From Scytalidium lignicola (Eukaryota > Ascomycota > Leotiomycetes): DNA of 64,000 nucleotides. Both the position numbers and the translations under genes were made by a program. The stretch covers positions 1-64,000 of the forward strand of contig NCSJ02000174.1 in NCBI GenBank assembly GCA_002812745.2, written 5' to 3'. The notes under the pieces are model-generated. The model was not told the DNA's origin and ran no database searches. It worked only from the letters and a program-made list of their open reading frames with translations. How positions within the stretch are numbered: position 1 is the first letter of the stretch; every line of letters starts with the position of its first letter. This document shows positions 11,393 through 21,313 of the stretch, piece by piece.

Positions 11393-12075
11393 TTATACGC
11401 AACGATGCAAGTCCAAACCCACCTGAAATTTTCTTTTTTGGTTAGTACGTGATAGAAGACATGCGGCAATATCGATAGCAAAGAGGAAGATGAAGCTGAT
11501 GACAGCCACTGGTCTTCTTCCAACCTTGGCAATTAAGAATTGGCCAACCAGAGTGTCTGAGAACTGTGGGAGGATAGCGTGGATGGCGATCTTGAACGGA
11601 TCACTGACTTCGCTTTGGACCAGAATAACAGTCGAGTATGTACCCACATAGATCTGACCACCTAGCCGAGATAGACATAGCGGTTCTCTCACAGATATTG
11701 GTCTTACAAGATTTAGCTACTTTCTAATCTCATATAGATTTAACTCTTACCTAGTAGCTTCGTATAAACGGAGACTGGTTAGAGCAGAAGATATTTCAAT
11801 TCAACCAACCTTATTCTACCCCTACGGATAGAAGCTAGATTAGCTTTCGTTTCTTCTATTCGACCGTCACCGAGAAACAACTTTGGTGATTCGGCAAGAG
11901 CAAACGAGAGTATGGGAAGGAGTACTCGTAACACAGCTTGAAGAGCAAGTGGAGTCTTATACCGGCAGCTGCCATTTATTCTCCGATTTCGCCAAACCAC
12001 AACCATGGCAATAGTAGAATTAGCTCCTGGGTAATTAGAAGCTACCTTTATACCGGTATTCAATAGCCCTCTCAT
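11393..12075 (-). pseudogene. Decayed MFS sugar (alpha-glucoside-type) transporter
   Basis: Two minus-strand fragments carry sugar-transporter features in the right order. The first (12075 to 11779) has an amphipathic piece 'YKTPLALQAVLRVLLPILSF' followed by 'AESPKLFLGDGRIEETKANL', the equivalent of the PESPRWL-x-GR-xEEA loop after helix 6. The second (11692 to 11393) has 'YVGTYSTVILVQS' and 'LIAKVGRRPVAVISFIFLF', equivalent to helices 7-8 and the GRR loop. The pieces are separated by stops and a frame change, and the start, first six helices and C-terminus are not seen. The surrounding AT bias fits RIP or neutral decay. No function is expected. Confidence 0.65.
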
Positions 12076-13093
12076 TTTTCAACGATATTCAGTTTGCACA
12101 TTTCTATCTAAAATCTTGGCGAACCTTATTTCTCTGATGATAGAGGATTGACACTGGGAAGCGGGGTTTAGCATTGGTGATCAACGAATAAGATATTGAA
12201 CTGTGGAGTTTTATACTCCGTCCTTGATCTAATTCGAGTAGAGATCAGTGCATAGTGATGACGGTGTATATTCTCAGAGTTGTATTCAATTCTCAGCTAT
12301 TATTTTACTGAGTATGTTTCCGAGCCCTGTCTGGATTGATATCAGGTTCTATTGCTAACTAATCCATTATCTAGGTGTATAATACAATAATAATAATCAT
12401 AGAGAACATGACGTAAAGGCGATGTTTTATTCTAACTATCCAGATATGCGACACTAAGTAATAATTCGTGATTAGTTGATTGTCACAAACATCAAGAGCC
12501 ATAATGTCTCTACCGGCAGTTCTTCCAGTCTTAATCATCAGGAAGATCAAAGTTCCGTCGATCTAAAGATCCTCGAGCAGGATATCATGATGTCACCTCA
12601 GACTCTAGAGAGCAGTGATATCCTAAGTATCATTTAACTTGCCGACGAAAACTACTCAACTGAGATACCTATTAGCTTCCCGTTGTGTAGACAAAGCAAT
12701 AACACAATTAATACAGTTTCCAATAGCAGAGAGCACAGGCTCTTCTCGACACACGATAAAATAATATAAATAAATCTTTCGTCACATGTCCAAGAGACGA
12801 GGATTAGCGGGTTGATGATTTGCAGTTTAATATGAACTCTCGCACTTTCCCCCAATCCTGCGGGTTGGCGTCTTGTGGTGTGGATTCGGATAAGGCAAGC
12901 TCCCACAGTTATAGATATTCCTCGAAAGTATGCGGATCGTCGAAAAGGCTTGCTACAAATCGGTCGATGGTCGGATTATGATCAAGAATTCACTATATGC
13001 CGTAACATTTCCGGGTGCTTCGTATTAATACACATCACTGCAATACCGGTACCTCAACCAAACCCTAACGACGCAGAATATAGGACGGATTCT
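12076..13093. other. AT-rich spacer, nothing recognised
   Basis: No ORF longer than about 85 codons and no family resemblance. Composition resembles the decayed transporter to the left, so remnants of its N-terminal half may be here beyond recognition. Confidence 0.5.
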
Positions 13094-13864
13094 TTAGTAA
13101 TCCCTCATCTCAACCTCTTCGTAACTCGAATAATCCAAGAAATCCGCATCTTCGAAGTCAATGGCACTCCCCTGTGCAAATACCTCAGCCCCGGTGACTT
13201 GCCCTTTCTTTCTCCTAGGCACTGCGATAACCCTACCACGGAAATCTGCTGAGACTGGGATCACACCACCACTAACGACCTGGATTCCATCTTCGTCATC
13301 CTCTCCTGGATATCTCCTCTTATTGGTAACGTTGCAAGCTACACTTCCGACACTCAGAGTACTGATGGTGCTCCCCTGGCTGCTCAAGAATGGCACATCA
13401 TTCACCTCATCTGTATCCTCTTCGTCTTCTAGGACGGTAGGTTCGTCGACACACCATTGTTGTGATAAGCCACCAACTTTCAAGATCCCACAAAATGGTG
13501 TCAACTCCGTTATTCCTGACCTCCGAGGCTTTCGAGCGGCGAGGATTGGTGGATCATTATTTTCTATCGCTGAGGGAGGGGTATTGTGCAGTTGTGCATT
13601 CACGGGAGTTGAATCTGTGAATATGCTGAATGCGCTGTATGCTGAGCCAGTCTTGTAACCTTCCGGGACAGATTTCCGCACGCGCATGCCAACGCTCAAG
13701 AGATTCGATTGAACGGTTGCCGGAAGCTCTGGGAATGAGGCTGGAGAACTAGCCTGTGTCGATGGAGTCGTAGTGGACTTGCTTTGCGGGGCAGATGAGA
13801 AGTAGGAGGTTATGGCAGGCTGCGAGCCGGCGTAGGGACGCTTGTGTAGGCGGGCGGATGCCAT
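13094..13864 (-). CDS. PIP-box protein resembling ribonucleotide reductase inhibitors (Spd1/Dif1-type)
   Basis: Single exon, 256 residues from the ATG at 13864 (context GCAATGG; an ATG seven codons upstream is possible). Residues 15-22, 'QPAITSYF', match the PCNA-interacting consensus Qxx(I/L/M)xx(F/Y)(F/Y) exactly. Other segments are 'LLSVGMRVRKSVPEGYKT' (about 56-73), a basic 'ARKPRRSG' patch, 'FCGILKVGG', an acidic block, and a C-terminal acidic 'IDFEDADFLD'. Small basic/acidic fungal proteins with this layout are annotated as RNR_inhib (Spd1/Dif1); in fission yeast Spd1 binds RNR and is degraded through PCNA and CRL4-Cdt2. The PIP box is seen directly; the RNR link is from family resemblance and is moderate. 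It would act in the nucleus during S phase. Confidence 0.6.
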   Translation of the reverse strand: MASARLHKRPYAGSQPAITSYFSSAPQSKSTTTPSTQASSPASFPELPATVQSNLLSVGMRVRKSVPEGYKTGSAYSAFSIFTDSTPVNAQLHNTPPSAIENNDPPILAARKPRRSGITELTPFCGILKVGGLSQQWCVDEPTVLEDEEDTDEVNDVPFLSSQGSTISTLSVGSVACNVTNKRRYPGEDDEDGIQVVSGGVIPVSADFRGRVIAVPRRKKGQVTGAEVFAQGSAIDFEDADFLDYSSYEEVEMRDY

Positions 13865-16445
13865 TGCGGAGATGCTGTGCGTCAAGGCAATGGTATTAGA
13901 GTTATGTTAAAGAAAAGAAGCAGAATGAGGCAATGTATTAGAGGTGGAATGATAGAGTGGATCTCTAGGTTAGGTCCGAGCAAGATTGTGACATTGAGAT
14001 AGTGAATGGAAACAAGCTATTGCGGGGATCAACTTCGCGATCCTGACGACGCGAAAATGCCACGGGGCAACGCGACTGGCCAATCAGCTCAGCTCCTTAC
14101 AATTGAGATGCTATCCAAGCACATTTCAGTAACTGCAAAACGTAGCATCTCTCGCACGTGACATTGATCGATGTATGTCGTAATCACTAAGATACAATCG
14201 ATGATACTTGTATCGCCCTGTCTAAAATTTCGATGTTACAGTAGTTTAGGAGGATAATCACAATTTAATAATTTTAAAAATATGTGACCCAATGCCACAT
14301 TCATACGGAGTACGGTGCCTCCGTATTCGGCAGAGCCTCTGAACAGTGGTGCTGTAATTACCGAAAACGAGGAAATGCCTTTGTCCGAATGGAGGGGGAG
14401 CTTGCTTCCGCGATTGATGCCTTTTCGGTAAATATAATTACAGTAGCAAGTTACTTTCGTACTACGGCAACCAGAGAAAAAGATCATATCACTGGTGGTG
14501 TTCACGGACCGAGACATTGTCGCCATCTCCTCGGAGTCAACTCATCGATGGATCAGAGTTTTCCCATCCAAGTCGCAAACTCGTGGTGGCCACAAAAAAC
14601 CTCTGCTCGATGCGTGTTCAAGAGCTTGCATAGGGCTTATCGATTGCCAGTAGCTTCTCCACCGCGCGGCGAGCCGGTCCAACAGAAGATCCCCAAGAGT
14701 TGGAGGAGGAAGAATCTTGGGAAGGAAAATTTTCAGAACGACTGGCTGGCAGCGACACACGAGCATGTGCTGATGCTGTGTTGGTCCCATACACACGTGC
14801 ATCTTTGGACTGGGGAGCGGTGGCTCACACCTGTAAGTACTGTACTGTACACAGTAAATACAGTAATAAGTTAAGGGTACAGAGGTACGGAGTAGTCCAA
14901 AAACCTGTCGGCACCTGTTAGCTCGTGTCCTTCGAACACAGCAGTCCGGGAACTTTCCTCCTCTCCGTGGTTTTGCGTTCCTGGATTAATAGGACAACCG
15001 GAGAATGGTAGGGCTGGGCATGCATTGGCGAACGAGTAATGCAGGCACCCAAAGACACAAAAAGTGGTTCTCGGCAGGGAAACAGCACACCCCTTTGCTG
15101 CCAAAATTCGAGGGGCCACTAATTGGACTAGCCTATCAGACACCAAGTGTTGCAGCCGGACGCCTTGTTCATCCTGTATTGATGGCGCTGAGAGGGTGGT
15201 CCGGGGACGGTACCGTGTGCAAACCCTAGTCAGGCACAATCTTTCGTCGCAGGGCGAGGCTTGTCTAGCGCCAATAAACCCCTGCTAGCGCGTTCGATTT
15301 TTAAAATTGCGGGATCATCGTCCAGGAACACGCCAGCACAACAGGCACAAACAGGCACAACAGCTCTCGGACGGTCGCTGTAGCAATGATAGAATGGCCT
15401 TGGGGAGAGAAAACACGGGCCTAAAGAACGGCGAGACAGCCTACAAATCAGCCTAAGAACCACGACCAAACCAGAAATCATGATGAACAGGAAAAAGACG
15501 AGACGTGAAAAGCACTGTACAAGAACTGTACAGTGCTTTGCCTGTTGAAGGATCTCAGTCAGCTCCGGTGCTACTGTAGTGACTAGTAATAACTAGTTCT
15601 AGTCATCTAGGATCAGAGAAGGTTTCTATGAGCAAAATTTGCTGCTGGCGTCACGTTTTGCCGCAATCCTTCATCATTGAGTATTTCGTGCCACCACCAA
15701 TGTACTGTACTGTTCCGCGACTGAAGTATTCTTCCTCTCTAGAGCCACCCTCATCTCGCGTGTCAGCTACGCTACAATGCCATGAATGCCCTACCACTGG
15801 CCCACAGTAATCCACGATGACACGCTGCACCCGCTACGCCCACACTCTTCATCGCGCTATGTAACATCCCCTGCTCCCCTGTACCCTACGACTTGTCGCA
15901 GCCAATCTCCTCCACGGGCCCGCCCGAATCATCCATCGTACCCTGGCCTGCCGCCCTTCTTCGATTCCTTTATCCTCTTCACCGATCCCACCACTCTTCC
16001 TGCTTCCTCTTTCTTCGCTACTCAGAACACACACGCGCGAGCTCTCTCTCTCTCTCTCTNACCCACCGACTTCGTTGGCAAAGTCTACCATCCTACTCCT
16101 ACATCTTTTGAGAGATCAAAACATCATCACTACGCTCAACTGAATACGCGCCGTGCCGTTGTATTCCTAACACTCATTCATCAATCGACCCAGCCGCTGC
16201 TTGTTGCTTGCAACACTGCCAACGCATCTTCATCTCCTCCCAAGGACATCCATCTGATCAGAGCAATACTAGAGTCTCTCAGACCACACGTCGCAATAAC
16301 TGCTTTCATTGATATCCATTTCGCATCGGTTTATTCGCGCGATATAGCAAACGGTATACACCAAGTCTCCAGGGACACGCAGGATCGTCCGATTTATCCA
16401 ACACACATCTGAAGAAGAAAGAAAAAAACTGTCAGCCACTTCGCA
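13865..16445. other. 2.6 kb intergenic region, promoter and leader of the wall-protein gene
   Basis: No supported gene. A 196-codon frame at 14284-14874 has random composition. The region has several tacagta/tactgta motifs (around 14840-14870, 15508-15535, 15700-15712), short palindromes such as tacggagtac near 14305, and from about 15.7 kb a CT-rich stretch ending in a (CT)n tract at about 16041-16059 followed by an N (16060). This CT-rich part is probably the promoter and transcribed leader of the gene at 16446. Confidence 0.55.
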
Positions 16446-16802
16446 ATGCATTTCTCCAAGATCATCACCGCGCTTCTCCTCCCGCTCGTTGCTGTCGCAC
16501 AGACAACCGCCAGTGGTGAGGCCACCACGACGCTGACTTCCACCGCGACGTCGACTCGCACCATCACTCTCTCCCAGGTCGTCGCAACCGCAATCTCAAC
16601 CATCAGCAGCAACACCACCACCACCTCCACCACGGCCTCCGTAGGTACCATCGGCGCAGCGTCTTCAACTGGAGCTCTCGCAACTGGTTCAACTCCGACG
16701 CCAACTATTCCCAGCAATTATCTGGGAGCAGCAAACTCGATGCACGGCGCGAACATTGGTGCTGCTGCAGTCGTTGCCCTAGCGGTTGCCGCTCTGTTGT
16801 AA
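16446..16802 (+). CDS. Small GPI-anchored Ser/Thr-rich cell wall protein
   Basis: Single exon, 118 residues. Residues 1-18 form a signal peptide (basic 'MHFSKII', hydrophobic 'TALLLPLVAVA', cleavage after AVA-Q likely). The centre is dominated by Thr and Ser, typical of O-mannosylated wall proteins, with one NTT sequon. The C-terminus is a GPI-attachment signal: small residues around 'AANSMHGANIG' supplying the omega site, then a hydrophobic tail 'AAAVVALAVAALL' ending at the stop. The product should be exported, moved to a GPI anchor in the ER and displayed on plasma membrane or wall. No enzymatic domain is visible. The CT-rich leader suggests strong expression. Confidence 0.85.
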   Translation: MHFSKIITALLLPLVAVAQTTASGEATTTLTSTATSTRTITLSQVVATAISTISSNTTTTSTTASVGTIGAASSTGALATGSTPTPTIPSNYLGAANSMHGANIGAAAVVALAVAALL

Positions 16803-17913
16803 GTGGCTCTCGACAAGTGAGCGATTCTTCGTCTTCCTTGCTCGCCGCCGGCCTGGATCCGGAAAGACGGGGGGGATCGCGAGTGTAAAGCTAGCTCTCC
16901 ATCATGACACTTGCACTCGATCTTCGATGCCTCTTCATTCAACTTCTTGGACATAATACCCTTTTGCCTTCGCTTCGTGGCTGCTTATCCTTTCTTGATA
17001 CCCAGCNTTTTTTTATAGCTCGATGAATTGAAAGACTTCACTTCTTGGATTCTTTTTCATACCTTGTATGACCACTTTTTAACAACCTTCCACCGACGAT
17101 CGAATGAATGAACGATACCTTTTGCACAGCTGGACCTTATTTTCCGATCATCACCGAGGATCATCATTTAGCCATCATCAACTTCCAAAGCTGAGGAATA
17201 TTAGCTTTTGACACTCACTTGCTAATGGAAGAAAATGCTTTAGCCTCAAAAGCATATATGATGCCATGGTGTTGGCGTTCCCTTTTATGATCTCACCGCT
17301 GATCGGTTTTGAGACCGTCAAAAGATGATGGCTTGCTTTTTTGGAATTATTTTGTTTGTAGAGCGGCTTGATGTTTACCCCGGAGGATAAGAGTAGTTAG
17401 GGTGCGGAGCCCAGTGCTGACATTATATTCAAGGCGATCAAAAAATTCTGTAAAACCTTATTCCTCCTTCATATCCTTGATATATGTGATGACTCTCCCC
17501 TCGTAACCTACCGTCCAGTATCTTTTGTCGTCTTTACATCAGCCCTAGGAAGATGAAGCCTTATCCTTTTCAGGATGAGGTTATTGAATTCCTTATTGAC
17601 CGGCGAGTAAAGGGACATTCGTGAGGTGTACGTATGACCTTTCTAGACTTACAAAGGAAAGAGCCTGCATATTTCATCACTCATATGAACACTATACATA
17701 AGGTACCAAAATTAAGCTATTGCAACCTACCTCTAGCTCTACTTTAAGTCAAGCTGTATATGATAGGTAAAGAGGTCCTGACTAGGTCAAAATAAGAATA
17801 CGTAGATTACGAATGAGAGAAGAGTTGAAAAAGGAAAGAAAGTACAGAACACAGCACATGACATGCTGCCTTTTCAACGCTGGTACTATTTGCTCTATGG
17901 AAATCCAACTCCT
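16803..17913. other. Intergenic region between wall-protein and thioredoxin genes (convergent)
   Basis: Holds the 3' ends of two convergent genes. There is an N at 17007 before a T-run. I see no coding sequence; the short frame at 17813-18025 on the plus strand is opposite the thioredoxin last exon. Confidence 0.5.
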
Positions 17914-18825
17914 TCAAGCTCCACCTGATATATCGGCCATTGTTCCCATCCTCTTCCCAGACTGCGGAGCCGCTCCAACTTTTCGTCCTGAGCCTGTAAT
18001 TTTTCCGTTGCTAATTGGTTTGTGATGAATGTTAAACTGGGAGTTCTGAGCTGCCAAATAAGGATCAAACTATTATCATGTCATTAGCGGATCTGGTGGT
18101 ATGGTCCACAGGTTTATCCAAGGCTGGGCAGGAGAAACCTGAGAGCGCGAGAAAACTTACAGAGAACAGAGATATCACATAAAGCCCAAGGAATGTGACT
18201 ATGGTATTGATGAAGCTATTCACACTCCATTTCCAAGGCCGGCTCACGGATTGACTTGAGACTGGGGTTCCACCTAAAGTGCGACCTGCTGAACTGTATA
18301 CGGGGGTTGCGGGTCCAGCACTCTTCACGGCGGATTCAATTGCATCAGTCAGCCTCCTGACGTCTGCGCCGCGGATCGTTTCAATAACAGAACCCGATCG
18401 GAAGATCATGAATGTCGGCATCCTAGATTCGTCAGATATCGCATACTTTTGTTCTGATCGCTCTTCTCGCTATGACTATGACTATGTATGGGATTATCAG
18501 GCGCCTCGGGGAGGAACGACTTACGCTGAGACTCCATATTGCTGCGCAATCTGGCGCTGGTTATCAACATTCACCTTTGTGAATGTTACTCGTTTCGGTT
18601 TGGAATATTTTGTGGACAGAGATTCAAAGGTAGGGGCAATGGCTCGACATGGTCCACACCAATCCGCGTAAACTAGAGATCTGTCAGCAACGATAAGGAG
18701 GGGAAGGGTGTGCGAGGGGACATAGATGTCCGGGAGGCGCGCATACAGTCTGTTATTACAATGGTAGAAGAACTTAAAAGAGTCTGGAATTGAGAGAAGG
18801 AGTCTATGTGCACCGTCGAAGACAT
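17914..18825 (-). CDS. Thioredoxin with a C-terminal membrane-anchor-like extension
   Basis: Four exons: 18825-18747, 18672-18525, 18422-18161, 18069-17914, giving 214 residues. Introns of 74, 102 and 91 nt have GTATGC, GTAAGT and GTAAGT donors; the last has a gctaatgac branch site. The N-terminus 'MSSTVHIDSFSQFQTLL' leads into 'TDFYADWCGPCRAIAP' with the redox-active CGPC, then 'VNVDNQRQIAQQYGVSAMPT' including the cis-proline, so the thioredoxin fold is complete by about residue 105. A Ser/Pro linker is followed by a hydrophobic stretch 'NTIVTFLGLYVISLFS' (a probable membrane helix) and a tail 'FDPYLAAQNSQFNIHHKP' rich in basic residues. It is a disulfide reductase, probably tethered to a membrane. 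Without splicing of the last intron the frame would run on to an alternative end at 18065. Confidence 0.88.
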
Positions 18826-19181
18826 GTTTAGGTAGAACGGGAAGATATGGTCGTGATGGGATGAAGCTGAACAATACTGTGGTGATAAGGTAGGAGACTG
18901 AAGGCGTCAGCCGCGGTGGCGAAAATAGCCGGAGTGTATTCCGTGACAATCCACTCTAAAACAACGCCCAACTTCTTGCTATTCGGCAACAAGCAGACAA
19001 GGGTAACTTATTTTTATCTGCCAATAATTATATATTATGTTTATAGATTAAGAGAGAAACTATATGCCGATTTCACAAGAATTTCATCCATAAAAGAACA
19101 TTCTCTTCCAAATAACAACAAACCCCTACTTTGTATTCCTCCTGCACAGCTCATATGCTCGCCACCATTAAATAATCATCT
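18826..19181. other. Spacer between hexose transporter 3' end and thioredoxin start
   Basis: About 350 nt, AT-rich in the middle (19000-19060). It should contain the thioredoxin promoter and the transporter terminator. No gene seen. Confidence 0.4.
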
Positions 19182-21313
19182 TCACTCATCCTTGTCCTCA
19201 GCCGGAGGAGTCGAGGTCCTCTGAGTCGAGGTCCTCTGGGTCGAGGCCCTCTCAGCAGTCGCGTTGCCCCCTTGCTCTGGATCATTTTGAGTTGTGGCGT
19301 CTCTGTGCAAAAGCCGTTCAGTGGTAACCAGTTGGTCTGCCGGGGGAGCAATCCATTTAGCGCTTTCCCTGGGATCAACGTGCAAAATGTACATCGTATC
19401 AAGCTCTTCCAAAGTTCGGCCCTGGCCCTCTATTACAAAGAGGTACACCGTGGCAACACAGAGGAATAAACAGCCGGCGAAAACATATCCATAACGGAAA
19501 TCGATATCCTGAACAATGAAAGGAGTGAAGAATGCCAGAAGGAAGTTCCATATCCTGTAAATCGGGTTAAAATGAGGTTCTTTTTCATTCTTGGGGTGTC
19601 AACTTACCAATTTGACGCCGTGGACAATGCCATTGCGTTCGATCGGTAGCGTGATGGATACAGCTCTGCACAGATAGTCCAGATCATGGGTCCCCATGTG
19701 GATGCGAAACCAAGGATGAAGAGACATGCAAAGACAATCATTGCCGTACCAGATGATTCTGTTGATTGAGGATCATTTCGATCGAGAGAGAAGTGGCCGA
19801 CAGATGCAAATATCATGAAGCTAAATTGCAATTAATATCTACTCCTATCTTTCATCTCATCAAAAGATAATACTTACCAAATAAACATCCAAGTCCCTCC
19901 CACAATAAGGGAGTTGCGACGACCCCAGTGTTCAACCGCATATAAACCAAGGAACGTGGTACCGAAATTAACTCCACCTAGAATCATCTGGGTGACATAT
20001 GAGTTGTTGATTCCAGTACTCTTGAAGATTATGGTTCCGTAGTAGAAGAAGTAGTTTGCTCCAGTTAACTGTTGCAAGGCTTGAAGACCCATTCCAAGTG
20101 CTATTCTGTAGGCCATTCTTGGCGCTCTGAACATTTCCAAGTAGGACTGATCTTTACTAGCAAGCTCTTCCTCGTGCTTCTGTTGGATTTCAGTAAATTC
20201 ATCAACTATCACCTTGTGGTTCTCTGGAACCCCATAAAGCTTTGTCAGGGTCTTTTTAGCTCGCTCTACCCGGCCATGGCGATAATCATACCGGGGAGAC
20301 TCCGGGAAGAAGATAATACCGATTCCAAGGATAAGAACCCATACAAAAGATATTCCCATAGGAATACGCCAAGATGCGGTGGTGTGTTTCTTCTCCGTGC
20401 CGAAATTTATACAGTTAGCGACAAATATACCTATAAAGAGTCAGTTTATTAAAAGCGTCCTACCTAGTATATGGAGATAATATACCTAGGGTGATAAACA
20501 ACTGATATGTGCTAAAAGGTAAGTTAGCACAGTAGATTGCTTCAAGCCAGGTTTCAAACTAATAATAAGAAAACCAGTCGGCAGTAAGTTATATGCAACA
20601 AGGCACATATATGCCAGACTATTCTTCTCAACATTGAATGTTTTCCACTTACCTAATGAGAGCACCCCGAATATGACGCGGTGCACTTTCACCTTGGTAC
20701 ATTGGGACTAGCAAAGACAAAGCACCAACACCAAGACCCGCAATCCATCTTCCTACAACGACTATGCTTCTAATCAGCAATCTATACCTTATAATTTGGC
20801 AGGCTCTACTTACTCTGATACCACTTTCCATTTGCTGCAGTCATCTGAACGATGAGACCGATGTGGAGCATCACACACCAAGCAGAAATAGACCATTTGC
20901 GTCCAACTCTATCCGCCACTGGCCCAGCAATGAGAGCTCCCATTAGTGTACCAATCGATAACTAATGGCTATTAGTTCAGAACACGGTGTGGGGTTAATA
21001 TACGTACCAAACCAACGATCAGACCAGATCGAACATTGCTAAAGTAATATTCGCCCGAAGCGTGTCTTTGGCCGAAACGCATCAAGAAGTTTTCCATTCC
21101 GAGGAAACCAGATATTTGTCCAGTATCGTAGCCAAATATGAATCCACCCATGGATACAAAAACACCCATAATGAAGGAGTGAATAGTGAGGCGAGGAATG
21201 GGGGATTCGTCATAGAGGCCAGCATGTTTCTCAGGGTGAACAATTCCATCACCTGCAGTAGAGGACGTTGTATCATGTCTCCATCGAGACAATCCAAGCT
21301 TTGGAAAGGCCAT
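19182..21313 (-). CDS. MFS hexose (monosaccharide) transporter
   Basis: Seven exons, each junction in phase: 21313-21008, 20961-20814, 20761-20653, 20511-20486, 20430-19878, 19820-19608, 19554-19182, total 575 residues. Exon 4 is only 26 nt. Family signatures: 'GYDTGQISG' in helix 1, 'DRVGRK' between helices 2 and 3, '[14 protein letters not shown]' after helix 4, '[14 protein letters not shown]' after helix 6, '[13 protein letters not shown]' in helix 7, and '[14 protein letters not shown]' before the last helices. This is the HXT/RGT/MST group of sugar permeases in the plasma membrane (12 helices). The cytoplasmic tail after '[20 protein letters not shown]' is long and ends in a 15-nt minisatellite coding for repeated Arg-Thr-Ser-Thr-Gln units. 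Which sugar, and whether it is a transporter or sensor, cannot be told. Confidence 0.93.
19208..19252. repeat. 15-nt minisatellite (3 units) in the transporter tail
   Basis: Units gagtcgaggtcctct at 19208-19222 and 19223-19237 are identical; the third (19238-19252) differs at two bases. In the transporter frame they encode repeated Arg-Thr-Ser-Thr-Gln. The unit length is a multiple of three, so copy-number change would preserve the frame. Confidence 0.8.

Noticed and set aside
14284..14874. 196-codon plus-strand frame
   Set aside because: Composition is random, with no conserved-looking motif, no good start context and repeats running through it.
15786..16412. 208-codon frame upstream of the wall-protein gene
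   Set aside because: Made of CT-rich leader sequence with an N inside; looks like 5' leader read as protein.
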